From positions 186,001 through 250,000 of the forward strand of contig LATX02000218.1 in the NCBI GenBank assembly GCA_001466705.2: DNA of 64,000 bases. Reading direction: 5' to 3'. The notes beneath the pieces are model-generated. The model had not been told where the DNA came from. It was given only the letters and a program-made list of their open reading frames with translations, and searched no databases. The translations under genes were made by a program, and so were the position numbers. The stretch is from Moniliophthora roreri (taxonomy: Eukaryota; Basidiomycota; Agaricomycetes; Agaricales; Marasmiaceae). Shown piece after piece: positions 9,806 to 22,124 of this stretch; position 1 is the first letter of the stretch, and each line of letters starts with the position of its first letter.

Positions 9806-11405
9806 TTATATTCCTGAATACTGACAGTGGTCAGGACTTGCGTGCCAGGCAACGTATGTAGTAGGTCTGCTCCCCTCAGTGGTACAGAGGATATCACAAA
9901 GGGAGTCGCAGGCAGATTCGTCCGTCTCATAATCAGAGTCAGAAGAATCTGTGCAATACACGTAGTCCGAATCGTCAGCTTCGTCTTGCTCTGCCTGGGA
10001 ATGTATGTCAAATCCCTCCTCCACATGCACCATGTCGTTGCGCATAATAAAATCGCCGTCTTGTTTCGTTTCGACTCTAAGAAATCGCAGTTTGGCAATG
10101 TCCGCTCCGTTCTCCGGGTGAAATACGTCGGGGGTGATGACAGCTGATAGATCGCTATCATATGGCGACGCGAGAAGACAACTATCGAACATGCGGAAGC
10201 TCTTCAACATCGGGAGCTTGCACTGAGTAACGAAGTGTCGATCAATGGCATAAGGGGGACCTTGTCCTTGCCAATAGGTATCATCGTACATGACAGGGAA
10301 ATGCCATCCCAAACCATCCCACGTATCGAGCCACTGCAAAGTGGCATGTACGATGGTATTTGTAATTTCGGTGGAAGAACGAGGCGTGGTCAGTACGAGA
10401 TGCCTCAACTTCGGCGTCCTGTCAAGGAGTACCTGTAATCTTTGGACATCCCAATGGATGTTCATATAATCCAGGTTCTGACCATGCCTGGAAACAAAGC
10501 GATAGATGGCCTGGAGTGTGGTGTGCGTCGAGAGAACCGAGAACCGCTCCAACCTCGGCATGTTCCACGACTGCGAGAGGTTGTCGAGGTCTATGATTCT
10601 TGCTGATGGGCACCAATACCGAAACCAACGAAGGCTTTTCCATTCGATAGCGGGAATGGGTAGAGTTACGCGATCATCGGGACATTCAAGGTTGAGCGTT
10701 AGAGTTTCCACTGTGTGCGTTAGTGGGATGAACGGCTCGAAACCTAACGCTGGGATACTGTAGCCACCTAGGCGAAGATCTGTTATACGGCTACAGAAGT
10801 CGAGATCGCCCTGCTCCGAGCCTGTCACTTCGAAGGAGCCCGCGAGTCCCGCGATGCCGTCGATATCAGGAAGTGGCACGAGAGCCAGCTTTGAAAGATT
10901 GGGACAGTGGTTGGTAACGGACTGTAGGACATTGATTAAAATCCTTCGGGCTGCTCCTGGATCCTTTGACGAGGGTATTAAGAACGCGAGAGAGATCTCT
11001 TTTACGAGGGTTCCCAAAGAGCGTGGAGAACTTTGGAGGGTATGAATGAACATGTCAAGCTCTACAAGGTGCCAAATAGAGACATCTCTGTAGAGTAGAT
11101 GAATTGCTGCGTTGTACCAGTCCCGACAAACGAATATGAGTGAAGTTTTTGTTTTCATATTCTGTCTGTACGCCGGATGTCGCCATGTCTGAGAGTGCAT
11201 ATCGATTAATGTAGGAGGAAAGATGAGGTGCTCTTCAAATATTTTTTGGAGAATTTCTTGCGGTAGAAATATGGAACTTCGTTGATCTTCAATCTGTACT
11301 CCTTTCGATACGGTGTTATCTGCGTTTGACTATACAGCGCTAGCAGTTAGCTCACAACGTTGTGGGTAAGAGCCGATCACTCACCATACTTTCCTGGCTA
11401 TCCAT
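9806..11405 (-). CDS. F-box-like protein with acidic C-terminal tail
   Basis: Probable SCF substrate-recognition subunit. Exon 1 (11405-11385) encodes MDSQESM. A 55 nt intron (11384-11330) follows, then exon 2 (11329-9806), 514 residues in all. I chose the upstream start because it puts the F-box helix FLPQEILQKIFEEH (residues 28-41) in frame; the first ATG of exon 2 alone would lose it. Next comes FVCRDWYNAAIHLLYRDV, the second half of an F-box, and then leucine-rich repeats without catalytic motifs. Residues about 445-490 are Asp/Ser-rich (SDSDYETDES) before a short cysteine-containing end. This is typical of the expanded F-box families of Agaricomycetes, so the target cannot be guessed. 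Confidence 0.8.
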
Positions 11406-12105
11406 CCCCCCAATTCCTCAGGCCCCAGTAGCAATTCGATCCGTTAACCGTTCGAAGTTGTGCTAGTAGGTGCACGAAGTTGACCATGACATATATGGTG
11501 CCCACGGTATATCGGGTCATCAAAAAGATTTTTTCCCCGAATTTGAACTCGCACTCCGATGGCATGGAATGGGTGTCAGCGCCGGAGAACGACACTCTAC
11601 CCCGTCAGTTACACCTTTCTCTCTAATTGGATGTTCATGCACTCACAGCTCACTTAGGAGTGACTCGCGCTTTCTGCGTTTATCCAATGTTCGAGAACGC
11701 CAACAGCCCTTCTAATTCCAAGGGCCAACCTATAGTGACGGACAACCTATAGAGTAAACGCGGACCCCACCATTGCATGTCACTATTTCTTCATGCATGC
11801 TCCATCGATAATTCAGTTTTCCCTTTTAGCGCAAATGTGTTCCCCAATAACAGAGTACTATTGCCAGGATTGACATCGCCGAGGGATGCGCTTTTCTGGT
11901 GAGCTCGAAACTTGAATCACGCCTCACTGACTCGCTAAAAATTGCGGAAAGGTTATCATATATTATGGGTCACAAAATCGTCCGAGGCTCGAGGGCACTC
12001 ATTCCTACATACGTCGTCAATACAACGTGCTTCCAAGACATACGTGGAATTGGCATATCGTGAACATGAGATCGTAATGCGTGGTGAAGCGCGGCGTTCA
12101 ATCAA
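11406..12105. other. Intergenic; no supported gene
   Basis: Upstream region of the F-box gene. Short overlapping ORFs on both strands show no motif or conserved structure. Confidence 0.5.
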
Positions 12106-12588
12106 CTATCTACAACATCCGAAGATTGCACCCCAGAAGGACGAGCCTCGTTCTTCGCGCTCAGGTTCAGGACTGTTTTTATGCATGGTTTTCCCTATAA
12201 AAGTGCTCGCATTGTTGGTTGTCGCCTCCTGTGTCAACGCTCTTGCTGCACGATCGACATTCAGTTCATTATCTCTGCAATCTACAACGCAATTGGACGC
12301 ACTACGATTGAGCAAGAATGGGTTTTCCATCGTGGGCGAGCCGCTAGGTTCACGCTGTACCTGTATCATATCTTTGGAGACGAATTGGAAACGCGTTGCT
12401 TTCAGATCTCGAAATGGATACTCACTGAGCGTGCTAATTATACCCTCCTGATCGCTGTCGGGGGACTCGGGGGTATCAATTTTCAAGCCGTCGACAAACG
12501 CAGGCCGCGCCTCGACCTTAGCGCCGTCTCGGTAATCGTCGAAGGGCTTCTCCACTGTCTCGAAATGAGGAGAATCGAGGTTAGACAT
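12106..12588 (-). CDS. Hypothetical 160-residue protein ending GCCR
   Basis: A single uninterrupted ORF beginning MSNLDSPHFETVEKPFDDYR. The composition is protein-like and mostly hydrophilic and acidic in the first half (PESPDSDQEG). The end, SSFWGAIFGCCR, is a short hydrophobic patch followed by two cysteines and arginine, which could be a lipid-modified membrane anchor; this is inference. I recognise no domain. The opposite strand also has long ORFs, so chance openness cannot be excluded. Confidence 0.4.
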   Translation of the reverse strand: MSNLDSPHFETVEKPFDDYRDGAKVEARPAFVDGLKIDTPESPDSDQEGIISTLSEYPFRDLKATRFQFVSKDMIQVQREPSGSPTMENPFLLNRSASNCVVDCRDNELNVDRAARALTQEATTNNASTFIGKTMHKNSPEPEREERGSSFWGAIFGCCR

Positions 12589-13473
12589 CCTCGTAGCAGA
12601 TGAATTGAAGAAACTGTGCTAGTGGCGTATCACCCTTTTATGTGATAGATCCTTCTGCAGCCCTTGTTGAACCCTCAATAGTACGTGCCCCAAAAGTATG
12701 ACACGGGAACACGCCTCGTTGCAGGAAGTATGGCAGTAAATATGGAATCCTGTCATCTGCTGCACCATATTCTATATATTCACAGCAATCTCCATCCCCG
12801 TTCTGAGCCGCCGTACGTAGATACGATGTTATTCGATTGGCGATGAGATTACGAGTCATTCGGACGGTAAAATCGGGCTAAGACTTCGACGCGAACGGAG
12901 TTACCTGATTCCCTCCTTTGCATGCTTTGTGCTAGTGGCGGTATGGACACCGGAATCAGTCACAAACCTTGGAGTTGTTCATTATAAGTGTGTTAGTAAC
13001 TGGCGGCATCCGAGCCATTCGAGGTGTGGCCGTTTCATCGACTCCCACCTTGTCTTGCATATCCTTCAAAAAGATCCACAAACCTAAATGTGAACTCCGG
13101 AGGGTCCTGACATAGAAGAGATAAAGAATTTGGTAGGAACTTTAGAGTTGCGCAACATAGACTTGAATATACGTGATTTTATGCCCACGGTCACTTACCG
13201 CATTCCCCATTATCTGCATCTTCTTTTCTTCGAATGGTTCATGATCTCACATGTACAGGCTCTCAAGCGCCAAACTGCAATTTACCATTTTGCGGAGGTC
13301 AGCTGCCGTTATCACAGTGAGTATGTGACTATCTGTCAGGACTGGTGACTGATGCACGAAAACAGCACATAAACAGCAATGAAACGACCCTTCGCCAAAC
13401 TATCACCACAGCATCTAGCAATATTTAAAGCGAAGACCCCAAGTTTCAAGGCGAGGCCGCGATTTGAATCTCG
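12589..13473. other. Intergenic; upstream of DUF6535 copy 1
   Basis: No coding signal recognised. Only short ORFs occur before the start codon of the DUF6535 gene. Confidence 0.5.
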
Positions 13474-15457
13474 ATGGCAGACAGCACACACGAACCACCG
13501 GTAGGTATCTTCGTTTTGGTAAAACAGCAATAATACTTACAATGTTCAACAGGCAGCTCCCGTTCCGGGAAAGCAATACACGGTTCAGCAGTCATGGGCA
13601 GCCCTGTTGAAAATGGTCGATAAATATGACGAAGACATGGTGAAGAACTGGAAGGAAGACATTGATACATTATTGGTTTTTGTACGTTGTACTTTTCTTC
13701 TCTTAATTGACATTCTCTAAGCTCCCTTCCACACTGAATAGGCTGGTCTATTTTCCGCTGTTGTAACTGCTTTTGCAATCGAATCATATAAATGGCTGTC
13801 AAAGGATCCAGAAGACACGACTGTTGCCCTACTCACCCAAATTTCTCAACAACTACGCGACCCAAACATGAACGTCACTCGATCAGATTCCGAGACTTTC
13901 CATCCAGATGCATCGTCAGTCTTGATTAACTGCTTTTGGTTTCTCAGCCTTATCCTGGCCCTCATGTCCGGGTTATTGGCGCTTCTCTGCAAGCAGTGGC
14001 TGCGAGAGCACACGCGGGAGACCCATACACGAACGGCGGCCGAAGCACTGGCTCTTCGTCAGCTACGTCGGGACAGTCTTGAGAAATGGCGCGTACCACA
14101 ATTGGTTGCGACAACGCCCATACTCCTCGAGATTGCTTTGCTTCTCTTTTTCGCGGGGCTTCTCGACCTCGCGTGGACCCGTAATCTTGCCGTATTCGTG
14201 GCTTGCATGGTTGCAGTCGGGCTCGGTGCTGGATTTTACATTATAACCGCCTTGCTGCCTCTCATCACCAACATTTACGCCGATATTTGCCAAAAGAGCG
14301 ACGAGATCCTACCATTCCGCTTCATTTGTCCCTACAAATCTCCCCAAGCATGGGCGGTGTATCACTTCTCGTGCATGATACTCCGCCGGCTTCCGTTCGT
14401 TGGATCATATCTCTTCAACAAAGGATACAGTTGGTGGATGGCTGTTACGCCACCACGGGATTGGTCGTTTAGCGACATGCGAGTGCTGACAGCATTTGAT
14501 ATGAATCCGGCTCCACTCGATCTAAAGGTGTACGAGCTAAGAGCCCTTGATTGGGCAACCAGAATGTTCCAGGATAGCCCGTCGATGGTACCTCACTTCA
14601 AAAACATCTTCCCCTCTTTGTCGTTGTACCCATCGGTCGTCATGACTGGTATCCTCAACTATTGGACACTTGCGATGTGGGAGGATTTCAGATTGGAAGA
14701 TGTGCAGGAGGAGCTCAGTGACATGACGAAATTTCAGGAGACTCGACGACAGGGATTGGGCTGGTATACAACTGTCTCGCGCGCTCCGAGTATACCTGAT
14801 CCAATTCTTCATTCGAAAGCCGGGATACAAGTGCTATTTTCCCACCAGTATTGGTTCTGGCTCATTGAAAACATCAGCGTTAACGCTGTCCGCGATCTTG
14901 GTGATTCGATATCCCGTTTCCAGAATGAGGGGCTTCCGAAAGTCATCAATCTCCGTTTCTTCGTTCCATTTTCCATCGCTCGTAAGCTTTGGGCTCATCC
15001 GAAATTCGAGATCCGACAGGAGAGTCTTTCCCTGATACCAATATATAAGAAGTCTTGGCGTGCGTATCCAGGTTCCGAAGAGGAAGGAGACGAGCGGTTA
15101 GCTTTCATTGCTGCTCTTATAAAACACCTCGGGCGAGAAGATGACAATGGTCCTCAGTCGTGTCTATTAGCCAACCCCCTGGGGCTAGAATTCATTCGCT
15201 TTATCCATAACGAGATCATCCACCATCGACTGTATGAGTACCCAGAGTGGGAGCCAGTCGGTCATCGGCGCATGCTGATAGAGGAATGGAAAGCGGCAAC
15301 AAGGAGCATCGATGGGCTCGATTCCATTCCCGAGGTGTCAGCACGACCTTCTATCAAAATCGCGCATCCTGGTTTCAATGGGAACGCTGTTCCAGGTCAA
15401 GAGAACCACGACACTCTAGAGATGAATCAACTGGGAACAAGACTGCCAAATCCATGA
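13474..15457 (+). CDS. DUF6535 membrane protein, copy 1
   Basis: Exons 13474-13500, 13553-13681 and 13742-15457 (introns 52 and 60 nt) give 623 residues. Exon 2 carries the family's entry segment (QQSWAALLKMVDKYDEDMVK, then NWKEDIDTLLVF). Exon 3 starts AGLFSAVVTAFAIESY, leading to the hallmark SSVLINCFWFLSLILALMSG (first strong membrane helix, about residues 111-135), CKQWLREHTRE, and two further helices at about 178-194 and 201-227. The long C-terminal part is soluble, ends in a hydrophilic tail, and has no enzyme motif. DUF6535 proteins are greatly expanded in Agaricomycetes and have no established function. Start and exon lengths are supported by copies 2 and 3, which share an exon of exactly 129 nt. 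Confidence 0.9.
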
Positions 15458-15863
15458 TACATTTTTTTATACAATTTTTGTTTATACAAGGTGCCTCACA
15501 ATTTGAACATTAGCGTCACAAAAAACTTACAGAATAGGCCGTGATCAGAACTACTTATGCATCGTATGACCAATGAAAATAGGTAGGAGTCTTGTGTCTC
15601 AGAGTCACAACAAAGCAAGTGTTGTGTTCGTTTATCAAGGTTGTCACGCTGGTGAAGGCAACTACTCGATTTCAAATTGGAGCCGCTGCCGCTGGCCTGG
15701 AATGAGACATGATTTACAAGGCTACAAGCTATGACCATATAGCTCCTGTGACTTTGAACCACCCTAATAATCGCCTGCTCTTAGCACCCACAGCCAGCCC
15801 ACAGGCTTAGCCTACAGGGCCTCATCTTTTTCTCCCGTCATTGCTATTCGTGGACACCGCATC
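15458..15863. other. Intergenic between DUF6535 copy 1 and the P-loop gene
   Basis: 3' flank of the first gene and promoter side of the second. No gene recognised. Confidence 0.5.
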
Positions 15864-18800
15864 ATGCAATCTCGGGTTGGTGGCTGTCTTGAAAAGGAGG
15901 ACGGCGCGGAGGAGGATAGCGATCTTGGTGCGTCTATTGCAACATTTAGTTCAGATTCCATACTCATACGTGCTGTAGGCTCTCTGTCTTTTCCGGATTT
16001 AGACATCGATACACTGGAAGGGGCTTCAGAGTTTCTCACTTGGTATTTCTCGAATGTCAGGAAAGAGCATCCGTACAGTCAACCGACAAGTTCATCCTGC
16101 CAGTCTCTGCTCTCTGCGCACCCGGCTCTCTTTCTCGATGTCAAACATACATACAACACGAAAGATTTTTCGCGTCTGAATGACTCTGGTGGGAATTGTC
16201 ATGTCTTTACCTAGAGATACTCACAGTTTTCCAGATATTCTTCACCGTTGTAGACTCGTTTGGAGCCCGCAATTTGAGGTTATGAGGCAGGACTTGCAGA
16301 AGATTGATAACAGCGACATCATAAGAAGAAGTATTAGCGGTGAGGAACTCCGACAGATGTGGACGGCTCCTACCTCTGCTGTTGCATCTCACATTCAGTC
16401 ACTTCGCATTCCAAGGTGTCTCCCGGACTCCCCAGTACCTCCTGTCATTCTTCACGATCTCGGTAGCTTCCAAAGAGAACCGTCCTTGACCGCAAGGATA
16501 AACAACATTTTCCCCGAGCGGGGACACACGTAGGTGTACAAGTGTCCGATAGTCACTATTCTGACAGTCATCTTAAGTTTTTTAGTAAACGTGTCCGGCT
16601 CAGGCAAAACAAAATTACTATTCGAGGGTCTATGCATGCACTGGGGCATTTACCTTACTTCGGTGTTGGATACCAGCTGGCTGGGATCCCCTGAACTTCA
16701 TGAATGCCTTCAGCGTGCTCTTGGTTTCACCTTTGGATGGGAGGAATATGTCACTCTTCAGGATGACTATACTGCATTCGTACAAAACAATACCAAGATT
16801 GCTCGCAGACATTTCAGTGCTATCCTTTTTGCTCGTCTTCTGATGCTCAAACGGGTACTTCAGGAGGCAGTATCGCAGGGCCTCAAGCATGAGCATAAAC
16901 AGCGCTGGCTAGAACTCCAGCTACAGCCAGGGCTATGGGAAGAAGAGCCATTCGGTACGCTCTACTGCGATCTTATCGAGGCCCCAGTGGAGGAACGAGT
17001 TTTGAATGACTCTATCACCAAGACCTTGAAGGAGATTATAGAGATATGGGACTTTACGGCGACAGGACGTCCGCTCTACTTCGTTCTTGATGAGGCCAAC
17101 TATGCTGTCCACTCACACAAGTTCTCCTTCATGACCGACACAGGCGAACGCTATCCAATATTGAAATTAATGCTGCAAGTTTGGCGTCAACATGTTCAAC
17201 ACCTCCCGATTTCTTTCATCGTAGCTGGAACCGAAATTCCAAGAGAACACTTCTCAGAAGAGGAATGGAGGGATTTCCGGTGGTGCTCTGACACGGGTTC
17301 CTTCAATGATGCCGATGATCATCGACGATACGTTCAAAGGTTTCTACCACCTGAACTGAGTGTATCGCCCTCTGGAGAAGAGCTCTTGGCACGAACATGG
17401 CGATGGTTACGTGGGCGGTTTGTATTTCTGCATTTGATATCACACACCAATGTTCTTACTTATTTCATAGACATCGCTATACTGCATCCTTTATGGCAGT
17501 ACTTATGCACGGAGGCTTCGAAAGTCCTCACCACTTGCTCAGTTCGTATGTTGAAACTATAATACATTATTATAGACCTCGAGACGGAGCAAGATATATG
17601 TCTATGGAGAAGCCTGCATTCAACAATAGCTTCGAAGGGCTAGACTTCGGTGGGCTCGAAAATGATGACGGCAATGTACCTAGCATTGTACCACTTCTTT
17701 GGCTGACGAGAACTAGAGCTCAGGTCCGCTATACATTACGCGCTGTTGTATACCCTGTGCTTTGCGGAAGGCCCTAAAACACTCAAGCTCATCAAGCTCG
17801 TGAGCCGAACTCAGGGCCGATTCCTTGATAGTACAATGTCCACGATTGCATTCGACGAGCCCATTGCACTGATATCGGCGGCGCGGGAGTTCACCATTGA
17901 ACCTCGATCGATCAGTGGCATGAACTTTTTTCTTAACCACATTATGCCGCAAGACGTGTACCACCAATACTACTTCGCCGCATTATGCCTTGCCCTTGGT
18001 TTCGAGGAGAATAGGCGCATTTGGAGGTTCTTCTCACTCTCCCTGCCTACTCCGACTTGGGCTGAAGAGGAGGCAAGTCTGACTAGGCGCGTTAGCACTT
18101 CGGATGGATTCGAAGAGAAGGCATTTCGGTTTAGCGAACATGACGCTGGACCCTTCGTCACACATTCCCGAAGTCAGGCAGATTTGTTGTCCTGGCTCCA
18201 AGGCACCGAGGACGGGACACCCTTCTGTCTTCATTCCACACCTACGGGCGAGGTTCTCATCTTCTGCTTGCAGCTTCTTACAGGTAACCGCTTCTGGGTT
18301 AACCTCCAAGTGTCATTCGAATCCGTTAAGCGTGAGCTGTCCCCGGCCGAGATCCGGGACACATTTCAGCTTGTACACCCAACAACTCTTTTCGGTGATT
18401 CATCTGCGGTAGGTCCTTAAATTGTCTGATGCTCATCACTCTCATAACGCTGTTACAGGACACCATAGAAATAGCCGAAGTGTTGAAGTCATTGGAGAAT
18501 CCCTGCCCCGGATTAGGACCATACAACATACTAAGAGCGATTCTACCGTTCAACGGTGTTATAGATATCAACCACCCAGACTTTGCGCATTCCGAGGAAC
18601 CGATAGCTGCTCTTAATGTGGCAGCATTAAAGTCATGCGTGGATTTAGTGGAGCAAAAGGACCTCCTGGAACATATAGCCGCTCTAGTCACACACCTTCC
18701 GAAGATACGCTCGGATAACTCCTCCAACGTTCGATTTCGCCAGAATACAACCAAAAGCTCGCGCTCCAAGCTTCCGAAGGCGCCCCAACCCCGTTCGGCA

Positions 18801-19205
18801 GCGGCGCCAACCAAACAGTCGAAGAAAGCTCCTACTACTTCAAAGGTACGAAAGGGAAAACGGGCCTCTCGGAAAACAAAATCGAAGGCGCCATCTCCAG
18901 TCCCAGAGCAAACAGCGGGTCCTTCGAAGGCGGTCAAACCGAAACTTACAGATGTGTCTGATCCGGTCGAAGCACCCGCCGAGTCCTCTGGAAGCCGGAG
19001 AGGAAAACGACAACCACCTCGTGTGGAGGTCGAAGATGTTTCGACTACTACAGCGACCTCTTCCCGCGATCGCAAGAGGAAGCAGTTGTTCCCGACCATG
19101 TCGACATTCCCACCTACCGCCTTACAACCGGACAACGCAGAACCAAATCCATCTAAAACACCTCGCTATACCACTAGGAGCGTTACCAGGAGATTCGGAA
19201 GGTAG
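15864..19205 (+). CDS. Crinkler/RHS-like P-loop NTPase with basic tail
   Basis: Exons 15864-16188, 16235-16529, 16578-17417, 17471-17675, 17719-18408 and 18459-19205 give about 1033 residues. The fourth intron (17676-17718) is the least certain. Walker A is VSGSGKTKLL (about 214-221) and the Walker B-like strand is LYFVLDEAN (about 373-381). The segment VILHDLG, then GHTFLVNVSGSGKT, matches an abundant basidiomycete NTPase family that I relate to the ATPase module of Crinkler/RHS effectors; this is from memory. Near residues 745-775 a region resembles the nuclease-like domain that often follows, but the expected acidic and QxK residues are not obvious. The last 150 residues are Lys/Arg/Ser-rich with several nuclear-localisation-like clusters. 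Probable nuclear protein; no signal peptide. Confidence 0.75.
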
Positions 19206-19537
19206 TGCTGTATCTTAATCCATTTCTCCTTCATCTGTACCCTTACTATTGTTCTGCTTTTGAACTTGTCGTTATTACTGACTGCTATGTTGTAAACGGA
19301 CATCTTCGTTGTAGAAATAATATCCATTCGCAACGATCACATATCGTCAATCGTGGACCTACAAATAGTACATGATGTTCAAACTTAATGTTCAAGATCT
19401 GGCCGCCGGAAGAACAACGCAATGCACTCGTCTTGGCCCCAGCTTTGACGTGTTATGCAGCCGAAAATCAAAAGGAGTGATAAGTCATGACGCGAGCGCA
19501 TACCCTGGTCCTTGAGATGGTACATAGCTTTTACTTA
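19206..19537. other. Intergenic between convergent 3' ends
   Basis: Shared 3' flank of the P-loop NTPase gene and the DUF6593 gene. Nothing else seen. Confidence 0.5.
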
Positions 19538-20371
19538 TCACAGATTGAACATCTGGCAGAATCGGTAGAGCATTGCGGTGATTGTGATCATATCCATCAT
19601 TGGGGGGTGCATCTAATGGGCAATGAGTGGGTAGATCTGCAGGTCAAAGGATGAGTGGCGGCTTACCGCTGTCCCTGCGCCAGCGGAGCGTATGAAATGA
19701 AGTTCACCGTAGACATCACCTATTTGATATCGTATTTGTCGCGTTGATCGATAGAAAGCAAGAACATTATTATTCTCGTCCAGCAGCTAGGACGAAGAGT
19801 CAGGGATGTGTTATGAGTGTACACAATCCAGCGACTTGCCCAAATATCGTGACCGACGCTTGCGGGTTGCCATCGATATTGCAGACCGTCCGGACCATTA
19901 AATACGCGGGATTCCTGAATCATGTTTTAGTGAACATGAGGCACGAAAAAGTTGCATGGACTCACGTAGGCGCGGGGGTCTGGTTGAACGAGATTCGCCA
20001 TGGGAAGCGTGCGCTGGGATCCGACACCATGTCTCAACTAGAGTGCGGTCGAGAGGCAGTCGTGGAACGAACCTTTCCCATTACGATACAACCCAGACCA
20101 CCATTGGCTGCCCATTCAAGCTCTGCCACTCTATCTTCCTTATTGGAACGTGTGGCACGCCACAATGTAGTAACGCTAGTGCCACTAGCGCTTACAGTCG
20201 TCTAGATAGCGGATGAATGAATCATGAAGTAGCAAACGTAGCATGTAATAAACGAGAACCTACCTGGAAACGGTAAAGAACACCCCGGGAGTTGAAAAGT
20301 TGGCTTTCTCGTGGGTCCAGGTTGGTCCAGGACAAGGTGTCGTCGGGAGTTGCGACTGTTGCAGCGTTCAT
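19538..20371 (-). CDS. DUF6593 protein, six exons, one GC-AG intron
   Basis: Exons on the minus strand are 20371-20264, 20201-20073, 20013-19966, 19914-19840, 19786-19667 and 19612-19538, giving 184 residues. The order of motifs follows the DUF6593 family: DTLSWTNLDPRESQLFNS, LYRFQ, TTLWRATRSNKEDRVAELEW, LPMANLVQPDPRA, VFNGPDGLQYRWQP, LHFIRSAGAGTA and the end MITITAMLYRFCQMFNL. All six exons are in phase. Intron 4 starts GCAAGT instead of GT, an accepted minor class. DUF6593 proteins are small, often tandemly expanded fungal proteins, possibly related to the lipid-binding tubby/LURP fold, with no proven function. No signal peptide or membrane helix is present. Confidence 0.88.
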
Positions 20372-21015
20372 GTTTAACTGAGTTGAAGGAAGACTTGAGC
20401 TGGACGAGCTGGTAAGTAAGCCTGACTATGCATGATTTACTATCATGAATAAAACCTCCTTGCCTCTTCGCTGATAACAAGGTTTGGTGGGAAGGGTTTA
20501 CGAGTGGAATGAAATGGAGAAATCGTTCTTTGTCGTGCATTGAAGTTCCCATCATGGAAAGACTCCCACGAACAGATTGCTCCTTTTGGTAATCGCATCA
20601 ATATTCCTATGGACGTGCCCTGCCCTGTCCTGCAGTCTTAACATTTGTCCTCCGTTTACCTTGGGGCCAAAACTTGTTTTTGCCCTTTACGCTGCGAGAT
20701 ACGCTGATTAGTTTTCAATTACGCTCCTCTTGTAATAGATGGGTACAGCAGAAGGCGATCGTAGGTAAGTATGGCGCACTTTCTCACACTTTGTCAATGC
20801 CCTTCTGGTCGTTGTCTGGTCGTATTATTGTTGCAGAAACAACAAAAATAACCGAAAAAACCGAACTCGTTCCCATCGGCGGTTTACGCCGACCCACTCC
20901 TCGACCGGTTCCGTTTGTCAGGTTGGATGCGACACTCGCAGTAACCCCCCGGAAATTGATACGCTAACGCCGAAGAGGATCAGCATCGCAGCGAAAACTG
21001 CAGAGAACGGGTTTC
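20372..21015. other. Intergenic; no gene seen
   Basis: Promoter side of DUF6593 and 3' side of the RRM gene. Short plus-strand ORFs only. Confidence 0.5.
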
Positions 21016-22124
21016 TCACAAGCGGTATGCATCGTGCTCTTGACGAATTCCTGACCACTTTCCCTGCGCGGTTTCCCTGGGGCCGGGTTTAGAATTTCCT
21101 CGAGTTTTGAGAACAGGATCAGACGCACCACAATACGGACAGATATCATTATCGTCCCCTCCCGCTGCTGAGGTAGAAGCACCCGTCACCTAAAAAGCTG
21201 TTAAAATGTCGGTATACGCACGAGAGGAAACTTGAAACGGGTTTCTGGACGGCCATCTCGCTCTTGAGTTGCCGTAGCCGTAGGAATACCGATTGTTTAG
21301 AATCTGGTTATTGCTCTGATCTGTGTCAGATTCGCCATAAGTGCCGATAGATTGGCTAGAAGGGATATAATGATCCGGGGAGTAGTATGACTGGGTATCA
21401 TAGCTGTCTGGAACGGTGTTTACGGGAGATGACGCAGGCTCGACATGATATTGATCTGGGGAGTCGATATCTGGAGTAAGGTCGGGGGACTAAACAGTGG
21501 AGCAGTTCACGAACCACCGTTGTTCTGTGAATAGCCACCACCGCCACCGCCATCACCAGAGAAGTATCCTGGATAGGATCGATGAGTAAAACGGCCACTA
21601 CTGAAGAGCCACAGCACACACCTCCGCCTTCAACATGGACATTGACCAAGTTGACCTTGATACGGCGACCATCTAATTCTTGCTCATTCAACTGGGTGAT
21701 AGCCACCTGGGCCTCTTGGTCGTTGCTGAAAGCGACGAAGCCGAAGCCGCGAGACCTTCCAGTATCACGATCACGCATGACGATGGACTAGCATAAAATA
21801 TTAGCATCACATGGAAGCTGAGAAGAACTTCGGGGAACGAGGCAGGCGGGGTAATTGGAACATGAAAAGATAGGATAACATACATCAGCGACGTGACCGT
21901 AGTCAGAGAAAACCTGGCAAAAAAGAAAAATCTCGATCAGGCCAGTTCCCAAAGTATGGACGTGTCTCAACGCAGGGACCATGCTGACTTGTCTAAGAGT
22001 GTCGTCGGTCGTGTTCCAACTGAGGTTACTATCAAAATCATTATCAGTTACAACTCCAGACACGTAGGACGGAACAGGGACACGAAGCAAAGACTGACCC
22101 CACATATACTTTTGCACTAGACAT
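21016..22124 (-). CDS. RRM RNA-binding protein with two possible C-termini
   Basis: Exons 22124-22099, 22028-21989, 21913-21884 and 21787-21622 encode one RRM: KVYVGNLSW (RNP2) and GRSRGFGFVAF (RNP1), as in small glycine-rich RNA-binding proteins. Splicing to 21568-21507 gives 107 residues ending in a Gly/Tyr tail (DGGGGGGYSQNNGG). If the donor two bases further on (after 21620) joins 21489, the frame continues through 21489-21232 and 21189-21016. That adds about 144 residues: Tyr/Ser/Gln/Pro-rich sequence (SYDTQSYYSPDHYIPSSQS), then a CPYCG motif, 231 in total. Both routes are phase-correct, so alternative splicing is plausible. Such proteins act in RNA processing and stress responses. The low-complexity tail would favour condensates; that is inference. 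Confidence 0.82.

Noticed and set aside
18326..19135. 269-codon ORF on the minus strand
   Set aside because: It lies antisense to the Lys/Ser-rich tail of the P-loop NTPase, whose own frame is supported by splice phase and motifs.
20160..20192. Palindrome CGCTAGTGCCACTAGCG
   Set aside because: It falls inside a coding exon of the DUF6593 gene and is explained by codons; too short to call a regulatory hairpin.
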